From: Simkaniaceae bacterium
Lineage (GTDB): Bacteria; Chlamydiota; Chlamydiia; Chlamydiales; Simkaniaceae
Direction of reading: 5' to 3'
NCBI GenBank assembly: GCA_018399055.1
Contig: CP073762.1
Location: 248,001-312,000 of the forward strand
Length of the DNA stretch: 64,000 nt
Shown: positions 46,453 through 56,796 of the stretch, piece by piece
Numbering within the stretch: position 1 is the stretch's first letter
Layout of the letters: every line of letters begins with the position of its first letter
Made by a program: the position numbers and the translations under genes
The notes under the pieces: generated by a model
The model's input: only the letters and a program-made list of their open reading frames with translations
The model's database searches: none
What the model was told of the DNA's origin: nothing

Positions 46453-48540
46453 ATGACGACGTATGACTTTCAAATCCGAGATATGAACTGCTCCTCTTGT
46501 GTTGCAAAAATTGAAAAGCGCCTGATGGAAGAGGAGGGCGTTTCAAAAGCAACGGTTAACTTTGCAAGTGGAATGGCAAAAGTTGAGGTTGATCGAGAGT
46601 CTCTTAAGGCTGAAACGCTTTCTCAAATTGTCACTGATATGGGATATCCGATGTCCCTTAAAGGGGAAGAGGATGAATCAAACGCATCCCCGATCAATTG
46701 GTTAAAGATACGGACCATTGGAGCTGTCCTTTTTGCGGCTCCCCTCCTCATCCCGATGCTTGGAGGGCACCTGTCCTCATCGATTCAAATGGTGCTCGCA
46801 ACCGTTGTTCAATTTGGCGCAGGATATTCATTTTATGTCGGGTCTTATAAATCTCTAAGATCTGGGACAGCGAATATGGATGTTCTTGTGGCCCTGGGAA
46901 CAAGTGCTGCATATTTCTACAGTCTGGCTGCGGCGACTTTTCATTTTTCTTCCCATTACTACTTTGAAACGAGTGCTGTATTGATTGCTCTCATATTACT
47001 TGGTCGATTTTTTGAGCACCGAAGCAAAAGCCATGCGCAAAGTGGAATGAAGGCACTTTTGAAAATGGAAGCAAAAAGTGCACACATCAAGAAAGAGGGA
47101 GTGATTGAGGAGGTTTCAATTAATTTAGTTTCGCATGGTGACATTGTCGTTGTCCGCCCAGGAGAAAGTGTACCGGTTGATGGGGAAGTTGTAAGCGGCT
47201 TTTCTCATCTTGATGAATCGATGCTCACAGGAGAAAGTATTCCTGCGCGGAAAGAAAGAGGGAGCATGGCATTTGCTGGGACAATAAACATGGACGGAAG
47301 CTTAGAAATCCAAGCAACGCGTCTTGGGAAAGAAACGAGTTTAGGAAACATTATTCGCCTTGTCGAGGAAGCACAAGGTTCAAAAGCTCCGATTCAAAAA
47401 CTTGCCGATAAAATTTCAGGGATATTTGTCCCCATTGTTTTGGGAATAGCGCTTCTCACTTTTCTTATTTGGGGATTTGGTTTTCAAGATTGGACCGAAG
47501 GGCTTGTTAGCGGCATTGCTGTTCTTGTCATTGCCTGCCCTTGCGCTCTTGGCCTTGCTGTTCCCACAGTGATTATGGTTGCCTGCGCTGCAGGAGCTAA
47601 AGAAGGAGTGCTCATCAAAGATGTTGAAGGGCTGGAGCGAGCGGCGAAAGTAGATACACTTGTTGTGGATAAAACGGGAACTGTTACGGAAGGGAAATTA
47701 TCCATCTCTTCCATTCACTCTACTCTTATAGATGATGCTTTTTTGATAAAAGCGGCAACCCTTTCGCGCCATTCGAATCATCCCATTTCTGAAGCAGTCA
47801 CTGCGTATGCTGGGAATCTACCCCTTGAAGATGTGAAAGATTTTAAAAACCATAGTGGAAAAGGCCTTTCAGGAAAAGGGCTCCTATTAGGGTCTCCAAA
47901 ATTCTTGGAGTCTGAAGGGGTTAGCTTAGAAGGTTTTCCCCTTGAAAGTGAAAAAGATGTTGTTGTTGCCGTAGCGGAAGGAAAAAAATGTATCGGGTAT
48001 GCCACGCTTTCGGACCAAATAAAAAAGGATTCTAAAAAAGCAGTAGAAGAACTCCACGCTTTAGGGAAAAAAATCTACTTGCTGAGTGGCGATCGAAAGC
48101 CTGTTGTTGAAGCCGTTTCAAAAGCTCTTTCACTTGATGGGTTTTATGCTGAGGTTCTTCCGGAAGATAAGGCAAAAGTGATTGAGGAATTTCAGAAGAA
48201 GAAGAGGGTTGTTGGAATGGTGGGGGATGGAATTAATGATGCTCCCGCCTTGGCCCTTGCTGATGTGGGGTTTGCGATTGCTTCCGGAACAGATGTTGCG
48301 ATGGAAAGTGCTTCAATTGGGCTCATGAGAAGCAATCTTACCAATCTCAATGTTGCTCTTCGCCTTTCAAAAAAAACTTTCGTCAAAATTAGACAAAACC
48401 TCTTCTTTGCCTTTTTCTACAATACGATTGGAATTCCCCTAGCCGCCCTAGGGCTTCTCAACCCAATGATCGCAGGGCTTGCCATGGCGCTCAGCTCTAT
48501 TTCAGTCGTTCTAAACTCCCTGTCCCTGCGAAAATCCTGA
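46453..48540 (+). CDS. copA: Copper-exporting P1B-type ATPase
   Basis: 695 residues. One N-terminal heavy-metal-binding domain (MNCSSC, CxxC) is followed by eight membrane helices, actuator MLTGESIPA, ion site ACPCALGLA, phosphorylation site DKTGTVTEG and hinge GDGINDAPALA. In the last helices, YNTIGIPLAA and MALSSISVVLNS match the YN...MxxSS set of Cu(I) exporters (CopA) rather than Zn/Cd pumps. It expels copper, which host phagosomes use as a weapon. Chlamydiaceae carry one related ATPase (annotated zntA, CT727 as recalled). Confidence 0.93.
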   Translation: MTTYDFQIRDMNCSSCVAKIEKRLMEEEGVSKATVNFASGMAKVEVDRESLKAETLSQIVTDMGYPMSLKGEEDESNASPINWLKIRTIGAVLFAAPLLIPMLGGHLSSSIQMVLATVVQFGAGYSFYVGSYKSLRSGTANMDVLVALGTSAAYFYSLAAATFHFSSHYYFETSAVLIALILLGRFFEHRSKSHAQSGMKALLKMEAKSAHIKKEGVIEEVSINLVSHGDIVVVRPGESVPVDGEVVSGFSHLDESMLTGESIPARKERGSMAFAGTINMDGSLEIQATRLGKETSLGNIIRLVEEAQGSKAPIQKLADKISGIFVPIVLGIALLTFLIWGFGFQDWTEGLVSGIAVLVIACPCALGLAVPTVIMVACAAGAKEGVLIKDVEGLERAAKVDTLVVDKTGTVTEGKLSISSIHSTLIDDAFLIKAATLSRHSNHPISEAVTAYAGNLPLEDVKDFKNHSGKGLSGKGLLLGSPKFLESEGVSLEGFPLESEKDVVVAVAEGKKCIGYATLSDQIKKDSKKAVEELHALGKKIYLLSGDRKPVVEAVSKALSLDGFYAEVLPEDKAKVIEEFQKKKRVVGMVGDGINDAPALALADVGFAIASGTDVAMESASIGLMRSNLTNLNVALRLSKKTFVKIRQNLFFAFFYNTIGIPLAALGLLNPMIAGLAMALSSISVVLNSLSLRKS

Positions 48541-48608
48541 ACATGGGGATGTTCAAAAATGGGAAATAAGGTAGAATGGATTCTTTTATCTGAACGCGAG
48601 AGCATGCT

Positions 48609-49331
48609 ATGGATATAGAAATCGATTTACCGAAACGGATGTTGTTCGATTGGAAGAAGTTATTAGTATATATCGTCCCTGCGGCGCTTCTTGCAGGACT
48701 CTTAATTACAAAGGTAGGAACCCATAAAGGGCGTTCTGAAGGGGAGTATATTACTGCTACTCATGCTTTTGTTAAGTGGGACCAGATTTTGGATCAGGGG
48801 GCGGAAGAGTTTGCGAGTTTGCAGATGGTGATGAAAAAACATCCTGAGCTTCATGCTCATTATGACGCTTTAATCGGTCAGAATCTGCTCTCCACTCACT
48901 CTCCAAAAGAAGCCGAGCCTTATATCGAACGGACTCTTAAGAGAACTGATCAACCTTATTATTCTGATTATGCTCGAACGTCCCTCCTGATTAGCGAGGC
49001 AAAATATGAGGAGGCAAGGCAAAGCGCAATCCTGCTGAAGCAGCAAATGGCTGATGATTCGTCTTTTTGGAAGAATGGAAAGGACAACTCTGCCCTTTTT
49101 GCCTTTAATTTGCTTCGAATCGCCACTCTTTCTGAGCAGCTTGGAGACCAGGAAGGCGAACAAAGCGCCTGGAAAGAGTTGAAGCGTTATGGAGGATGGG
49201 AAAAAGGCACGGAAGCAGACGAAAAAATTGGGCATGCTGGATTCAAGCAGCTCTTAAGCCACTTTACCGTGCAAGAAACGTCGCTCCTTGACTATATCGC
49301 ATCAAGAGAAGAGGACCTTAGCAAACGGTAA
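48609..49331 (+). CDS. Membrane-anchored protein with TPR-like helices
   Basis: 240 residues. One membrane helix (LLVYIVPAALLAGLLIT, about 18-35) is followed by a helical domain with repeat-like pairs (SPKEAEPYIERTLKR; EAKYEEARQSAILLKQ). It follows the copper ATPase by 68 bases in the same direction. As recalled, in Chlamydia trachomatis an unknown gene (CT728) follows the metal ATPase, so this may be its homologue. Function unknown; YfgM-type chaperone helpers have a similar layout. Confidence 0.7.
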   Translation: MDIEIDLPKRMLFDWKKLLVYIVPAALLAGLLITKVGTHKGRSEGEYITATHAFVKWDQILDQGAEEFASLQMVMKKHPELHAHYDALIGQNLLSTHSPKEAEPYIERTLKRTDQPYYSDYARTSLLISEAKYEEARQSAILLKQQMADDSSFWKNGKDNSALFAFNLLRIATLSEQLGDQEGEQSAWKELKRYGGWEKGTEADEKIGHAGFKQLLSHFTVQETSLLDYIASREEDLSKR

Positions 49332-49336
49332 TTTGC

Positions 49337-49732
49337 TTATTGTCCTTCCCCATCATCTTTCAACTTTGTCACTGACGAAGCAGCTTTGTGCATCCCTGTT
49401 CCTCCTACAAGACCTAGGAAGAAAAAGACAAGCGGAGGTAGGAAAAATGAAATGATAACTCCAACGATTGCAAGTACAAGCTTAGTTGCCTTTTCTTGTT
49501 TGAAAACAAACCCAAAGGCAGCTTTTGCTGCTTTTTCAATCTTTTTAGGAAGCCATATTCCGAGAATTCCCCCCACACCTGCTAGGAAAACACTCCACGC
49601 GGCGCCAAAGAAGATGAATGTTAGCAAAGTCGCTAATAGAAAATAGAGTACGAAGAAGATCTCAAATCGATACTTCTTTCCAAAATTTTCAAGCTCTTGA
49701 ACGCTAACGCCTTCTTTTAATTTCTTATCCAT
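49337..49732 (-). CDS. Small protein with two hydrophobic lobes
   Basis: 131 residues. Two long hydrophobic regions (IFFVLYFLLATLLTFIFFG with AAWSVFLAGVGGILGIW, about 25-62, and LVLAIVGVIISFFLPPLVFFFLGLVGG, about 84-112) are joined by a basic loop (PKKIEKAAKAAFGFVFKQEK). The bilobed pattern is that of inclusion-membrane proteins, but small inner-membrane proteins look alike. No family recognised. Convergent with the TPR-like gene, 5 bases apart. Confidence 0.65.
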   Translation of the reverse strand: MDKKLKEGVSVQELENFGKKYRFEIFFVLYFLLATLLTFIFFGAAWSVFLAGVGGILGIWLPKKIEKAAKAAFGFVFKQEKATKLVLAIVGVIISFFLPPLVFFFLGLVGGTGMHKAASSVTKLKDDGEGQ

Positions 49733-49915
49733 TGTTTCTCTCGTTTTTCAAAACCATAGAAGCACCAAGCCTATACTTAGTTGCCCCTACACTCGAGTTT
49801 AAAAGAAAATAAATTTTTTGCCATCTAGATGTTTTCTGTTTTCTTTGAAATTTTTCATTAAATTGAATAATATAAACGCGATACTGACTCTGAACTTTTT
49901 TTAGATGAGAAGCAA

Positions 49916-51280
49916 TTGATAGCGAAAGAAAGATCGTTAATTCATATCCACAATAGCATCAATCTTTTAAATAAGGTTTTCCTACTACTGCTCATTTTTG
50001 CTCTTGCCATTCTTTTATTGAACATCTTCACCAATTCATTAGAGAAAGGCGAGGTTGTCATGCCCAAAAATAAGAAAATGAGCCCTTCAGTCTCAGTTTC
50101 TGAGTATGAAAAGATAGGCGAAGGCCCTCTTGCTGTTGATTCAGAGCTTCAGAGTTTTCCTTTTCCTGATTTAAGCGGCAAAATTCTCTTTCTTGCCCGC
50201 TCTAATCGCCCAGATAGTGAATTTATAGAGACACGTTATCTGTTGGGTCTAAGGGGGACGCAAGAAAAGAGGGTAGTAATGCAAGAGCAAAAGCTGTATC
50301 TAACTTATGAAGAAGACCATCTTATCTTTTCCGAGAAAGCAACACCTCTATGGATCAAGCCAAAGCAAAACGTAGAGGGGAGAACCACCTTGCAAATGGG
50401 AATCAATTTGGTCTCCAACCAAGGAGTCGTGCTTCTTTCTGAGACAAGAGAACATCTGATTAAAGAAGACTGGAAGCCGTTAAAAAAGGAGCAGGTAGCT
50501 CATCCTGAGCTGATTGCAGGGATTGATGCTTTCGAAGGTGCTAGATGGTGGCCAGCCGATCGCCTTTTTGATCAATATGCTGGAGAGGAATACCAAATTT
50601 ACAAAGGGCTTGAGCGTCTAGAAATTCCTGGAGAGCAAATTTTATTTGCTGAGGAAGGGAGAACCTATGTTTGGAAGGAAGGAAAATGGTGTGTGGGTAA
50701 TGCGGAGGGATATCCTCTAGCAAGGGTTAAAGAGATTACTCCTTTCAAGATGAGCTTTGAGCTTTGGGATCCATCAGGAATTGAAACTGTCCATATGACT
50801 TTTAATCGAGAAAGAGCGCGTCCCATAGCGATTAGATTGGAAGAGCTTTTTACTCGTCTAAGGCAGAGAACCTCCTCGCGAGTCTCTTGTCGCATCGATA
50901 ATCGAGCGACAATATTGAGAGCTGGGGATTGGCTTTTTCGTACAGATAGAGGATGGCATACCGTTAAAAACTCCTATGAGGTTGATGCAATTGTAAAGTT
51001 CAAAGTCATGGGAGAACTTTTCATTTTTGATGGATTGGAAAGTAGCGATGGGAAAAAGGTTTTTTGTGGATCGCTCTTTGATCCAATGCGCACAGAGCTC
51101 CAATCCGTTCGCCTCCCTATTTCGCAAATGAAGACTCTTGAACATTCTCCTCCCACTAAAAAGGGGAGATCGACTAAAATTCGTTCACCGGCTTCTAGTG
51201 AGATAGAGAGAAGTCATTCAAAACTGAAATCGCATCAGAGATTGCAGCCAATAGAGGATTACGAAGTTTTTGAAGAATAG
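49916..51280 (+). CDS. Type II secretion operon protein, N-terminally anchored (CT573-like position)
   Basis: 454 residues. The start appears to be TTG at 49916: an upstream ATG in the other frame stops at once, GAGAAG lies just before the TTG, and internal ATGs would remove the membrane helix (VFLLLLIFALAILLLNIF). The periplasmic part is beta-rich without a clear family. The 3' end overlaps gspD by 11 bases. An unknown protein at the same place precedes gspD in Chlamydia. By position it could play the GspC-like or pilot role, linking inner membrane and secretin, but there is no PDZ/HR domain I can see. Confidence 0.7.
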   Translation: MIAKERSLIHIHNSINLLNKVFLLLLIFALAILLLNIFTNSLEKGEVVMPKNKKMSPSVSVSEYEKIGEGPLAVDSELQSFPFPDLSGKILFLARSNRPDSEFIETRYLLGLRGTQEKRVVMQEQKLYLTYEEDHLIFSEKATPLWIKPKQNVEGRTTLQMGINLVSNQGVVLLSETREHLIKEDWKPLKKEQVAHPELIAGIDAFEGARWWPADRLFDQYAGEEYQIYKGLERLEIPGEQILFAEEGRTYVWKEGKWCVGNAEGYPLARVKEITPFKMSFELWDPSGIETVHMTFNRERARPIAIRLEELFTRLRQRTSSRVSCRIDNRATILRAGDWLFRTDRGWHTVKNSYEVDAIVKFKVMGELFIFDGLESSDGKKVFCGSLFDPMRTELQSVRLPISQMKTLEHSPPTKKGRSTKIRSPASSEIERSHSKLKSHQRLQPIEDYEVFEE

Positions 51281-53612
51281 AATCGCTTTCCTATTATTGT
51301 GTATCTCCGCTTTACATGGGCAAACCATTGAAGAAAAGCGGGACTCCCTCCTTCTCCAGAAGGAAGAGAAAGAGCTTCGCAGTTTTTTAAACGAAATCAA
51401 TAGCCAACTCCGAAAGCTTCGCGTTTCAATGGAAGAAAAATATGAACTCGTCAATGAGTATCATAAAGATGGGGCGGGAGAAGAGGAATACGAAGACCTT
51501 CTAAAGGATGTGAATGGGCTGCGCCATGAAATTCAAGATCTTGAAAAAGAATGGCATGATTTAGCTGTTAACGAGGCAAAAAAAGAAGACGAAGGATATG
51601 CGCTGTGGGATCAAGAAGAGACGACCCTTTCTCAGTTGATTATGGAATACGGTTCAAGCGACTATCTATATGTGATTCCCCCGGAAGTCTTGTCGATGAA
51701 ACTTCATATGCACTCTGACATTCCGATCCCTCGTGAGTCCTGGAATGATCTCCTAGAAATAGTCCTTTCCCACAATGGGATTGGGGTCAAACAGCTTAAC
51801 TCATATACACGACAGCTTTACATATTGAAGCAAGACTTGGTTGCAGTAGACCAGATTCTCAACAACCCCCGCGACCTTTTGCGCATCCCTCCAAAAACAC
51901 GTGTGGCTTATGTTTTCTCGCCCCCTCCAGAAAGAATTAAAGGAGTGTCCCAGTTTTTTGAGCGGTTCCGTGATCCTAAAATGACTTTTGTTTATCAGGT
52001 GGGGTATAAGATAGCAATCATCTCTTCCAAAGAAGAAGTTGAGAAGCTCCTAGCCCTTTATGACGCTGTGTGGGAAAAGGAAAACGAAAAACTTACGCGC
52101 GTTTTTCCGATGAGCCGATTAAAGCCTGAGGAAATGGAAAAGATCCTCATTGCCTATTTTGGTGATCTAACTAAAAAACCACGGGTCGGTTTAACAAAAG
52201 GAGAAGGGGATGACTTGGTTATCCTTCCTCTTAGGAACGAAGGATCCTTAGTTCTGATTGGTCCAAAAGATATGGTCGAGCGTGCAGAGCGTATCATTAA
52301 AGAGACAGAAGGACAGATTGAAGATCCGATGGAGATGACAGTCTATTGGTATACATGTCGTCATAGCGATCCACTTGATGTTGCCGAAGTCTTAGAAAAA
52401 GTCTACGCGTCCCTCATTTATTCAGGGATTGAAGGGCAAGCGCCTCGTCCAGATGGGAGTTCTCTCCCTCCGACCCGTTCCCTAGAACCTTCCCCTGAGC
52501 CACAACTTTCTCCCCCAACGTACGGTCCTCCTCCCTACTCTACTGTTGTGCACCCTCCGACAGCGGTTGCTGCAACAATAGAAGCACAGAAGGAAAAGTC
52601 ATTTACTACCAATTTCATTCCTGATCCAAAAACAGGTTCAGTCATGATGGTTGTGCGGCGTGACACACTTGATAAGATTAAGAATCTAATCCGGAAGCTT
52701 GATGTTCCAAAAAAAATGGTTCAGATTGAGGTTCTTCTTTTTGAAAAGAGGATAAAAAACCAAAATGATTTTGGCCTTAACTTATTGCGTTTGGGTTCAG
52801 CTGCAACCGATACTCATAAAACTGGTTTGCGATATGAAACGAGCCCAGGACATGCTAGCAAGGGAATTGTAGACTTCTTCATTTTTAGAAAAAAACCGAG
52901 CGACTTTTGGCCAGCATTTGATATCGCTTATAATTTTTTGATGGCGCAAGAAGATGTTAGAATTAATGCAGCACCTTCTGTCACAACACTCAATCAAACC
53001 CCTGCGCAGATTTCTCTTGTTACGGAAATTTCAATCGATAATGGAGCTGCACCGATTGATTCGAATCAAGGAACAGCATTTCAAAAATCATATTCGCGGG
53101 CGCAATATGGGACCACGATGGTGATTACTCCAACCATTCATGATCCCGAGCACCCCGACGATGAAAAACATTTTGTTACGCTTGAAACCAATATCACCTT
53201 TGATACGATTAAAAAGAACACGCAGGAAGATCGCCCTGCTGTTAGTCGGCGCCACGTTGAAAACCAAGTGCGCGTCATTGATGGTGAGACGGTAATTTTG
53301 GGAGGTCTTCGTGAAAAGACAGCAGAAGATTCTAGTAGCAAGCTTCCCTTTTTGGGAGAACTGCCTGGAATTGGAAAGTTTTTTGGGGATTCCCGAATGA
53401 CTGATGAAACAACCGAAATGTTTATTTTTATTACCCCAAAAATTGTCTTCGATGTGAAAGGTGAGCATGAAAAACTGCGGCTAGAAGCGCTCATGAAGCG
53501 GCCGGGAGATCTCCCTGAATTTCTAGAGCGGATTCAGGAGGCGAAGAAGCGAAGCAAAAAACGTCTCTTTGATAATAGTTTGAAACTCCTTTTTGGAAAT
53601 GTCGATGGCTGA
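51270..53612 (+). CDS. gspD: Type II secretion secretin
   Basis: 780 residues. A signal sequence (MKNRIAFLLLCISALHG) is followed by a long coiled coil (about 20-110), N-domains, a proline-rich linker (about 400-435) and the C-terminal secretin pore with VTTLNQTPAQI and VRVIDGETVILGGL, then KLPFLGELPGIGKFFGD. It forms the outer-membrane channel. The start is a TTG inside the previous gene, as no ATG is available. The N-terminal coiled coil is unusual for GspD but found in chlamydial secretins, and may contact the other operon proteins. Confidence 0.92.
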   Translation: MKNRIAFLLLCISALHGQTIEEKRDSLLLQKEEKELRSFLNEINSQLRKLRVSMEEKYELVNEYHKDGAGEEEYEDLLKDVNGLRHEIQDLEKEWHDLAVNEAKKEDEGYALWDQEETTLSQLIMEYGSSDYLYVIPPEVLSMKLHMHSDIPIPRESWNDLLEIVLSHNGIGVKQLNSYTRQLYILKQDLVAVDQILNNPRDLLRIPPKTRVAYVFSPPPERIKGVSQFFERFRDPKMTFVYQVGYKIAIISSKEEVEKLLALYDAVWEKENEKLTRVFPMSRLKPEEMEKILIAYFGDLTKKPRVGLTKGEGDDLVILPLRNEGSLVLIGPKDMVERAERIIKETEGQIEDPMEMTVYWYTCRHSDPLDVAEVLEKVYASLIYSGIEGQAPRPDGSSLPPTRSLEPSPEPQLSPPTYGPPPYSTVVHPPTAVAATIEAQKEKSFTTNFIPDPKTGSVMMVVRRDTLDKIKNLIRKLDVPKKMVQIEVLLFEKRIKNQNDFGLNLLRLGSAATDTHKTGLRYETSPGHASKGIVDFFIFRKKPSDFWPAFDIAYNFLMAQEDVRINAAPSVTTLNQTPAQISLVTEISIDNGAAPIDSNQGTAFQKSYSRAQYGTTMVITPTIHDPEHPDDEKHFVTLETNITFDTIKKNTQEDRPAVSRRHVENQVRVIDGETVILGGLREKTAEDSSSKLPFLGELPGIGKFFGDSRMTDETTEMFIFITPKIVFDVKGEHEKLRLEALMKRPGDLPEFLERIQEAKKRSKKRLFDNSLKLLFGNVDG

Positions 53613-55167
53613 TGTAGGAGATGATTATCTTTTTGCTGATCGCTTTGGCCTTACTTCCATTTATGATCTTTCAAACAGCCCTTTTGTTGCCGAGGGAGTT
53701 CAAAAGCTTCCCTACGCTTTTGTCAAACAGAAACTCGCACTTCCCATTGAAGAAAAGGAAGGAAAGTTAGTCGTTGCGATTTCCCACCCCTATGATTTAG
53801 AGGTGCTAGAGGAAATTCGATGTATCACTGGGCAAGACATTGAAGAGGTCTTTTGTCCTCAAGCATCTCTCGAAGAGGCGATCGAAAAATGTTATCACCA
53901 GGGAGAGAAAGAAGCCTCTCAGTATATTGAAGGCCTCAAAAAAGGGGGGAAGGACTCCGTTATTGAAGGGAGTGAAGATGAATATGACCTCCTTGATAAA
54001 CAAGATGACTCTCCCACTGTCCGTTTGCTAAATATGATCATTATCGAAGCGATTCAACAGGGCTCCTCTGATATCCATTTCGAACCGCTTGAAAATCAAA
54101 TGGCAATTCGGTACCGGATAGATGGTGTTCTTCAATTTCGTCACTCCCCCCCTCCAGATCTTTGTAAACAACTATTAACGCGTATCAAGGTGATGGCAAA
54201 GATGGATATTGCGGAGTATCGCCTTCCTCAAGACGGACGGATCAAGCTTCGGATGGGTGGAAGGCAAATCGATTTTCGCGCAAGCACGGTACCTGTTGTG
54301 TATGGAGAGCGTATTGTTCTTCGAATTCTCGATAAGAGCAATATCGTCTTAGGCCTCGATAAGATTGGAATGGAAAAAAAGACTCTAGAAAACTTTCAAA
54401 AATTCATCCATCAAAACCAAGGGATTGTTCTTGTCACAGGTCCGACAGGAAGTGGGAAGACAACGACTCTGTATAGCGCGATCAATGACATTCACTCGCA
54501 AGAAGTCAATGTGATGACCATTGAAGATCCCGTTGAATATAAACTTGCGGGAATTGCACAAATTGGCGTGAATCCAAAAATCGATCTTACGTTTGCAAAA
54601 GGGCTCCGCCATATTTTAAGGCAAGACCCTGATGTGATAATGATAGGAGAAATTCGGGATAAAGAAACTGCAGAAATTGCCATTCAATCTTCACTTACTG
54701 GTCATTTAGTTTTAAGTACACTACATACCAATGATGCCCCTTCAGCTCTTACACGACTTGTTGATATGGGGATCGAGCCCTACCTTCTTTCTTCTTCAGT
54801 ACTTGCTATCTTGGCACAACGACTCGTTCGCCGTATCTGCGGCGGATGCAAAGAAGCCTACATGCCCACCTCTCAAGAACTCGAGGATTTGCAGCTGAAG
54901 AAAGGAAAACTCTATAGAGGCAAAGGATGCAATGCTTGTTTTGGTTCCGGTTATCGAGGTCGAGTGGGAATCTATGAACTCATGCCCGTTACGGGGCCGA
55001 TCAAACAGCAACTTCTTCTGAGTGCGGATGCAAGTGCGTTGCAGAAAACTGCGATGGAATTAGGAATGGCATCTCTTCGCTCTGAAGGAGGGAAACTAGC
55101 GCAAGAAGGCATTACAACGACTGCTGAAATCCTTCGGGTCACTCGGCAATTAGAACTCTACAATTAG
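53599..55167 (+). CDS. gspE: Type II secretion ATPase
   Basis: About 522 residues. N1-like domain, then ATPase with Walker A GPTGSGKTTTLY, Asp box, TIEDPVEYK, Walker B MIGEIRDKETAEIA and a four-cysteine zinc site (CGGC...CNAC). It powers pseudopilus assembly. The possible ATGs are at 53599 and 53605, both overlapping the end of gspD. Confidence 0.96.
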   Translation: MSMADVGDDYLFADRFGLTSIYDLSNSPFVAEGVQKLPYAFVKQKLALPIEEKEGKLVVAISHPYDLEVLEEIRCITGQDIEEVFCPQASLEEAIEKCYHQGEKEASQYIEGLKKGGKDSVIEGSEDEYDLLDKQDDSPTVRLLNMIIIEAIQQGSSDIHFEPLENQMAIRYRIDGVLQFRHSPPPDLCKQLLTRIKVMAKMDIAEYRLPQDGRIKLRMGGRQIDFRASTVPVVYGERIVLRILDKSNIVLGLDKIGMEKKTLENFQKFIHQNQGIVLVTGPTGSGKTTTLYSAINDIHSQEVNVMTIEDPVEYKLAGIAQIGVNPKIDLTFAKGLRHILRQDPDVIMIGEIRDKETAEIAIQSSLTGHLVLSTLHTNDAPSALTRLVDMGIEPYLLSSSVLAILAQRLVRRICGGCKEAYMPTSQELEDLQLKKGKLYRGKGCNACFGSGYRGRVGIYELMPVTGPIKQQLLLSADASALQKTAMELGMASLRSEGGKLAQEGITTTAEILRVTRQLELYN

Positions 55168-55179
55168 TGAGATAGGTTC

Positions 55180-56364
55180 ATGGCACTCTATCAATATACA
55201 GCATTTTCAGGAGAAGGTCGGCGCAGGATGGGGATGATCAACGCCGACTCGATCGAGCTTGCTAAAGAACGTCTTCGGAAGCAGCAAATTCTTGTTACAA
55301 AATTGGTTTCCTACACGAAAAGAGGAGACCAGCTTACTCTTTCTTCAGCACTATTAGTTGGGTTTACAAGAGATCTTCATGTTCTTCTTAGAGCAGGATT
55401 GCCTCTATACGATAGTCTCCTAACTCTGGAAGAAAAATATCGCCGTACCAAACTCCACCCCATTTTCCTTGATTTGTGTGATCAAGTGAAAGAAGGACGC
55501 CTTTTTTCAGAAGCCCTCAAGGATTATCCTAAGGTTTTTGATCCGGTTTATCTCTCCATGATCAGAGCTGGGGAGAAATCTGGATCTTTGCAACAAAGTT
55601 TTGCAGAGCTTGAAAAGCTTATAGGCCGGGATCAAGCATTAAAGAAAAAGCTTTCTTCCGCCATGATTTACCCTGCCTTTCTAGGAGTTTTTTGTCTCAC
55701 AGTTATTTCTGTCCTCCTCTTTTTTCTCATTCCCTCGATGAGCGAGCTTTTTGAAGAGAGGCAACTTCACCCAATGACAGAAGCTGTTTTAACGCTTAGT
55801 CACTTCTTAAATGCGCACACTTTCTTTCTTTTCATGACAGGTGCTGGCACTCTGTTATTTTTTCTTTTTTTCCTCCGCCATCCGAGAGGTCAAGAAAAAG
55901 TAAAACAGGCCATGCTCCATGTTCCTATTGTCAAGCGGCTTTTCATCGAAACCATTATGGCACGTTTTTGCCGTGTTTTTTCCATCCTTTTTAATGGGGG
56001 CGTATCGATGATAGAATGCCTTCGCCTCGCAAAGAAAGTGATGAAGCACCCCTCATTTGAAGAGATTGTAACCGAGGCAGAGAAAAAAGTTCTTGAAGGG
56101 CACCGCCTGTCCGAAGAGTTTGAGAAGTCTCCGCTCATCCCGACCCTTGTTGTTAGAATGCTCTCAATCAGCGAAGAGTCAGGTCGGGTTGCCGAGATGA
56201 TGAATCATCTCTCAGATATTTATGAAGAAGATATTGAAAGAAGTTTAACACGCCTGACCTCGTTTGTTCAGCCAGTGATGCTTCTTTTTTTAGGTGTAGT
56301 GGTTGCAGTGATCCTTTTAGCGGTCCTTCTTCCCCTTACCGACGTCAGCTCAATTTTACAATAA
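55180..56364 (+). CDS. gspF: Type II secretion inner-membrane platform protein
   Basis: 394 residues. Two T2SSF domains and three membrane helices: LRAGLPLYDSLLTLEEKYRR in the first domain, its repeat NGGVSMIECLRLAKKVMKHP in the second, and helices near residues 170, 215 and 370. It organises GspE and the pseudopilins at the inner membrane. Twelve bases separate it from gspE. Confidence 0.95.
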   Translation: MALYQYTAFSGEGRRRMGMINADSIELAKERLRKQQILVTKLVSYTKRGDQLTLSSALLVGFTRDLHVLLRAGLPLYDSLLTLEEKYRRTKLHPIFLDLCDQVKEGRLFSEALKDYPKVFDPVYLSMIRAGEKSGSLQQSFAELEKLIGRDQALKKKLSSAMIYPAFLGVFCLTVISVLLFFLIPSMSELFEERQLHPMTEAVLTLSHFLNAHTFFLFMTGAGTLLFFLFFLRHPRGQEKVKQAMLHVPIVKRLFIETIMARFCRVFSILFNGGVSMIECLRLAKKVMKHPSFEEIVTEAEKKVLEGHRLSEEFEKSPLIPTLVVRMLSISEESGRVAEMMNHLSDIYEEDIERSLTRLTSFVQPVMLLFLGVVVAVILLAVLLPLTDVSSILQ

Positions 56365-56373
56365 GGAAGAACC

Positions 56374-56796
56374 ATGAAGAAAAAATATGCAATGACCCTC
56401 CTTGAGATCATGATAGTGATCTTCATCATCGGCATTATCGGAAGTGTGATTGGTTACAACATGCGAGGGAGTCTCGATAAAGGAAAAGCGTTTAAGACAA
56501 AAGAAGGTGTGAACAAGCTTTATGAGATTGTTCAACTTGAGGAAGCCCAAGGAACACTTCTGGATCCCGATCTAGACCTTAAGACAGCGGTGGAGCGGTT
56601 AATCACAAACTCTGGGCTTGTTCGGAAGCCATCAGATCTGATGAAAGATGGTTGGGGAAATACCTATGAGTTTAAAAAAGGAGGTAAAGACGAAAAGGAA
56701 TTGCGCATCACCTCAGACAAATATGAGAATTATTGTGAGGCCAAAGGAATTCAAGAACGGTACCCATGGGACAACGACGTGGATTCACACTCATAG
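56374..56796 (+). CDS. gspG: Major pseudopilin-like protein
   Basis: 140 residues. A basic leader (MKKKYA) is followed by MTLLEIMIVIFIIGIIGSVI, the N-methylation-type helix with the required Glu at +5. The residue before the cleavage site is Ala rather than the canonical Gly, and +1 is Met. The C-terminus contains DGWGNTYEFKKG, typical of GspG (calcium-binding/loop region). It overlaps the next pseudopilin by 31 bases. Confidence 0.88.
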   Translation: MKKKYAMTLLEIMIVIFIIGIIGSVIGYNMRGSLDKGKAFKTKEGVNKLYEIVQLEEAQGTLLDPDLDLKTAVERLITNSGLVRKPSDLMKDGWGNTYEFKKGGKDEKELRITSDKYENYCEAKGIQERYPWDNDVDSHS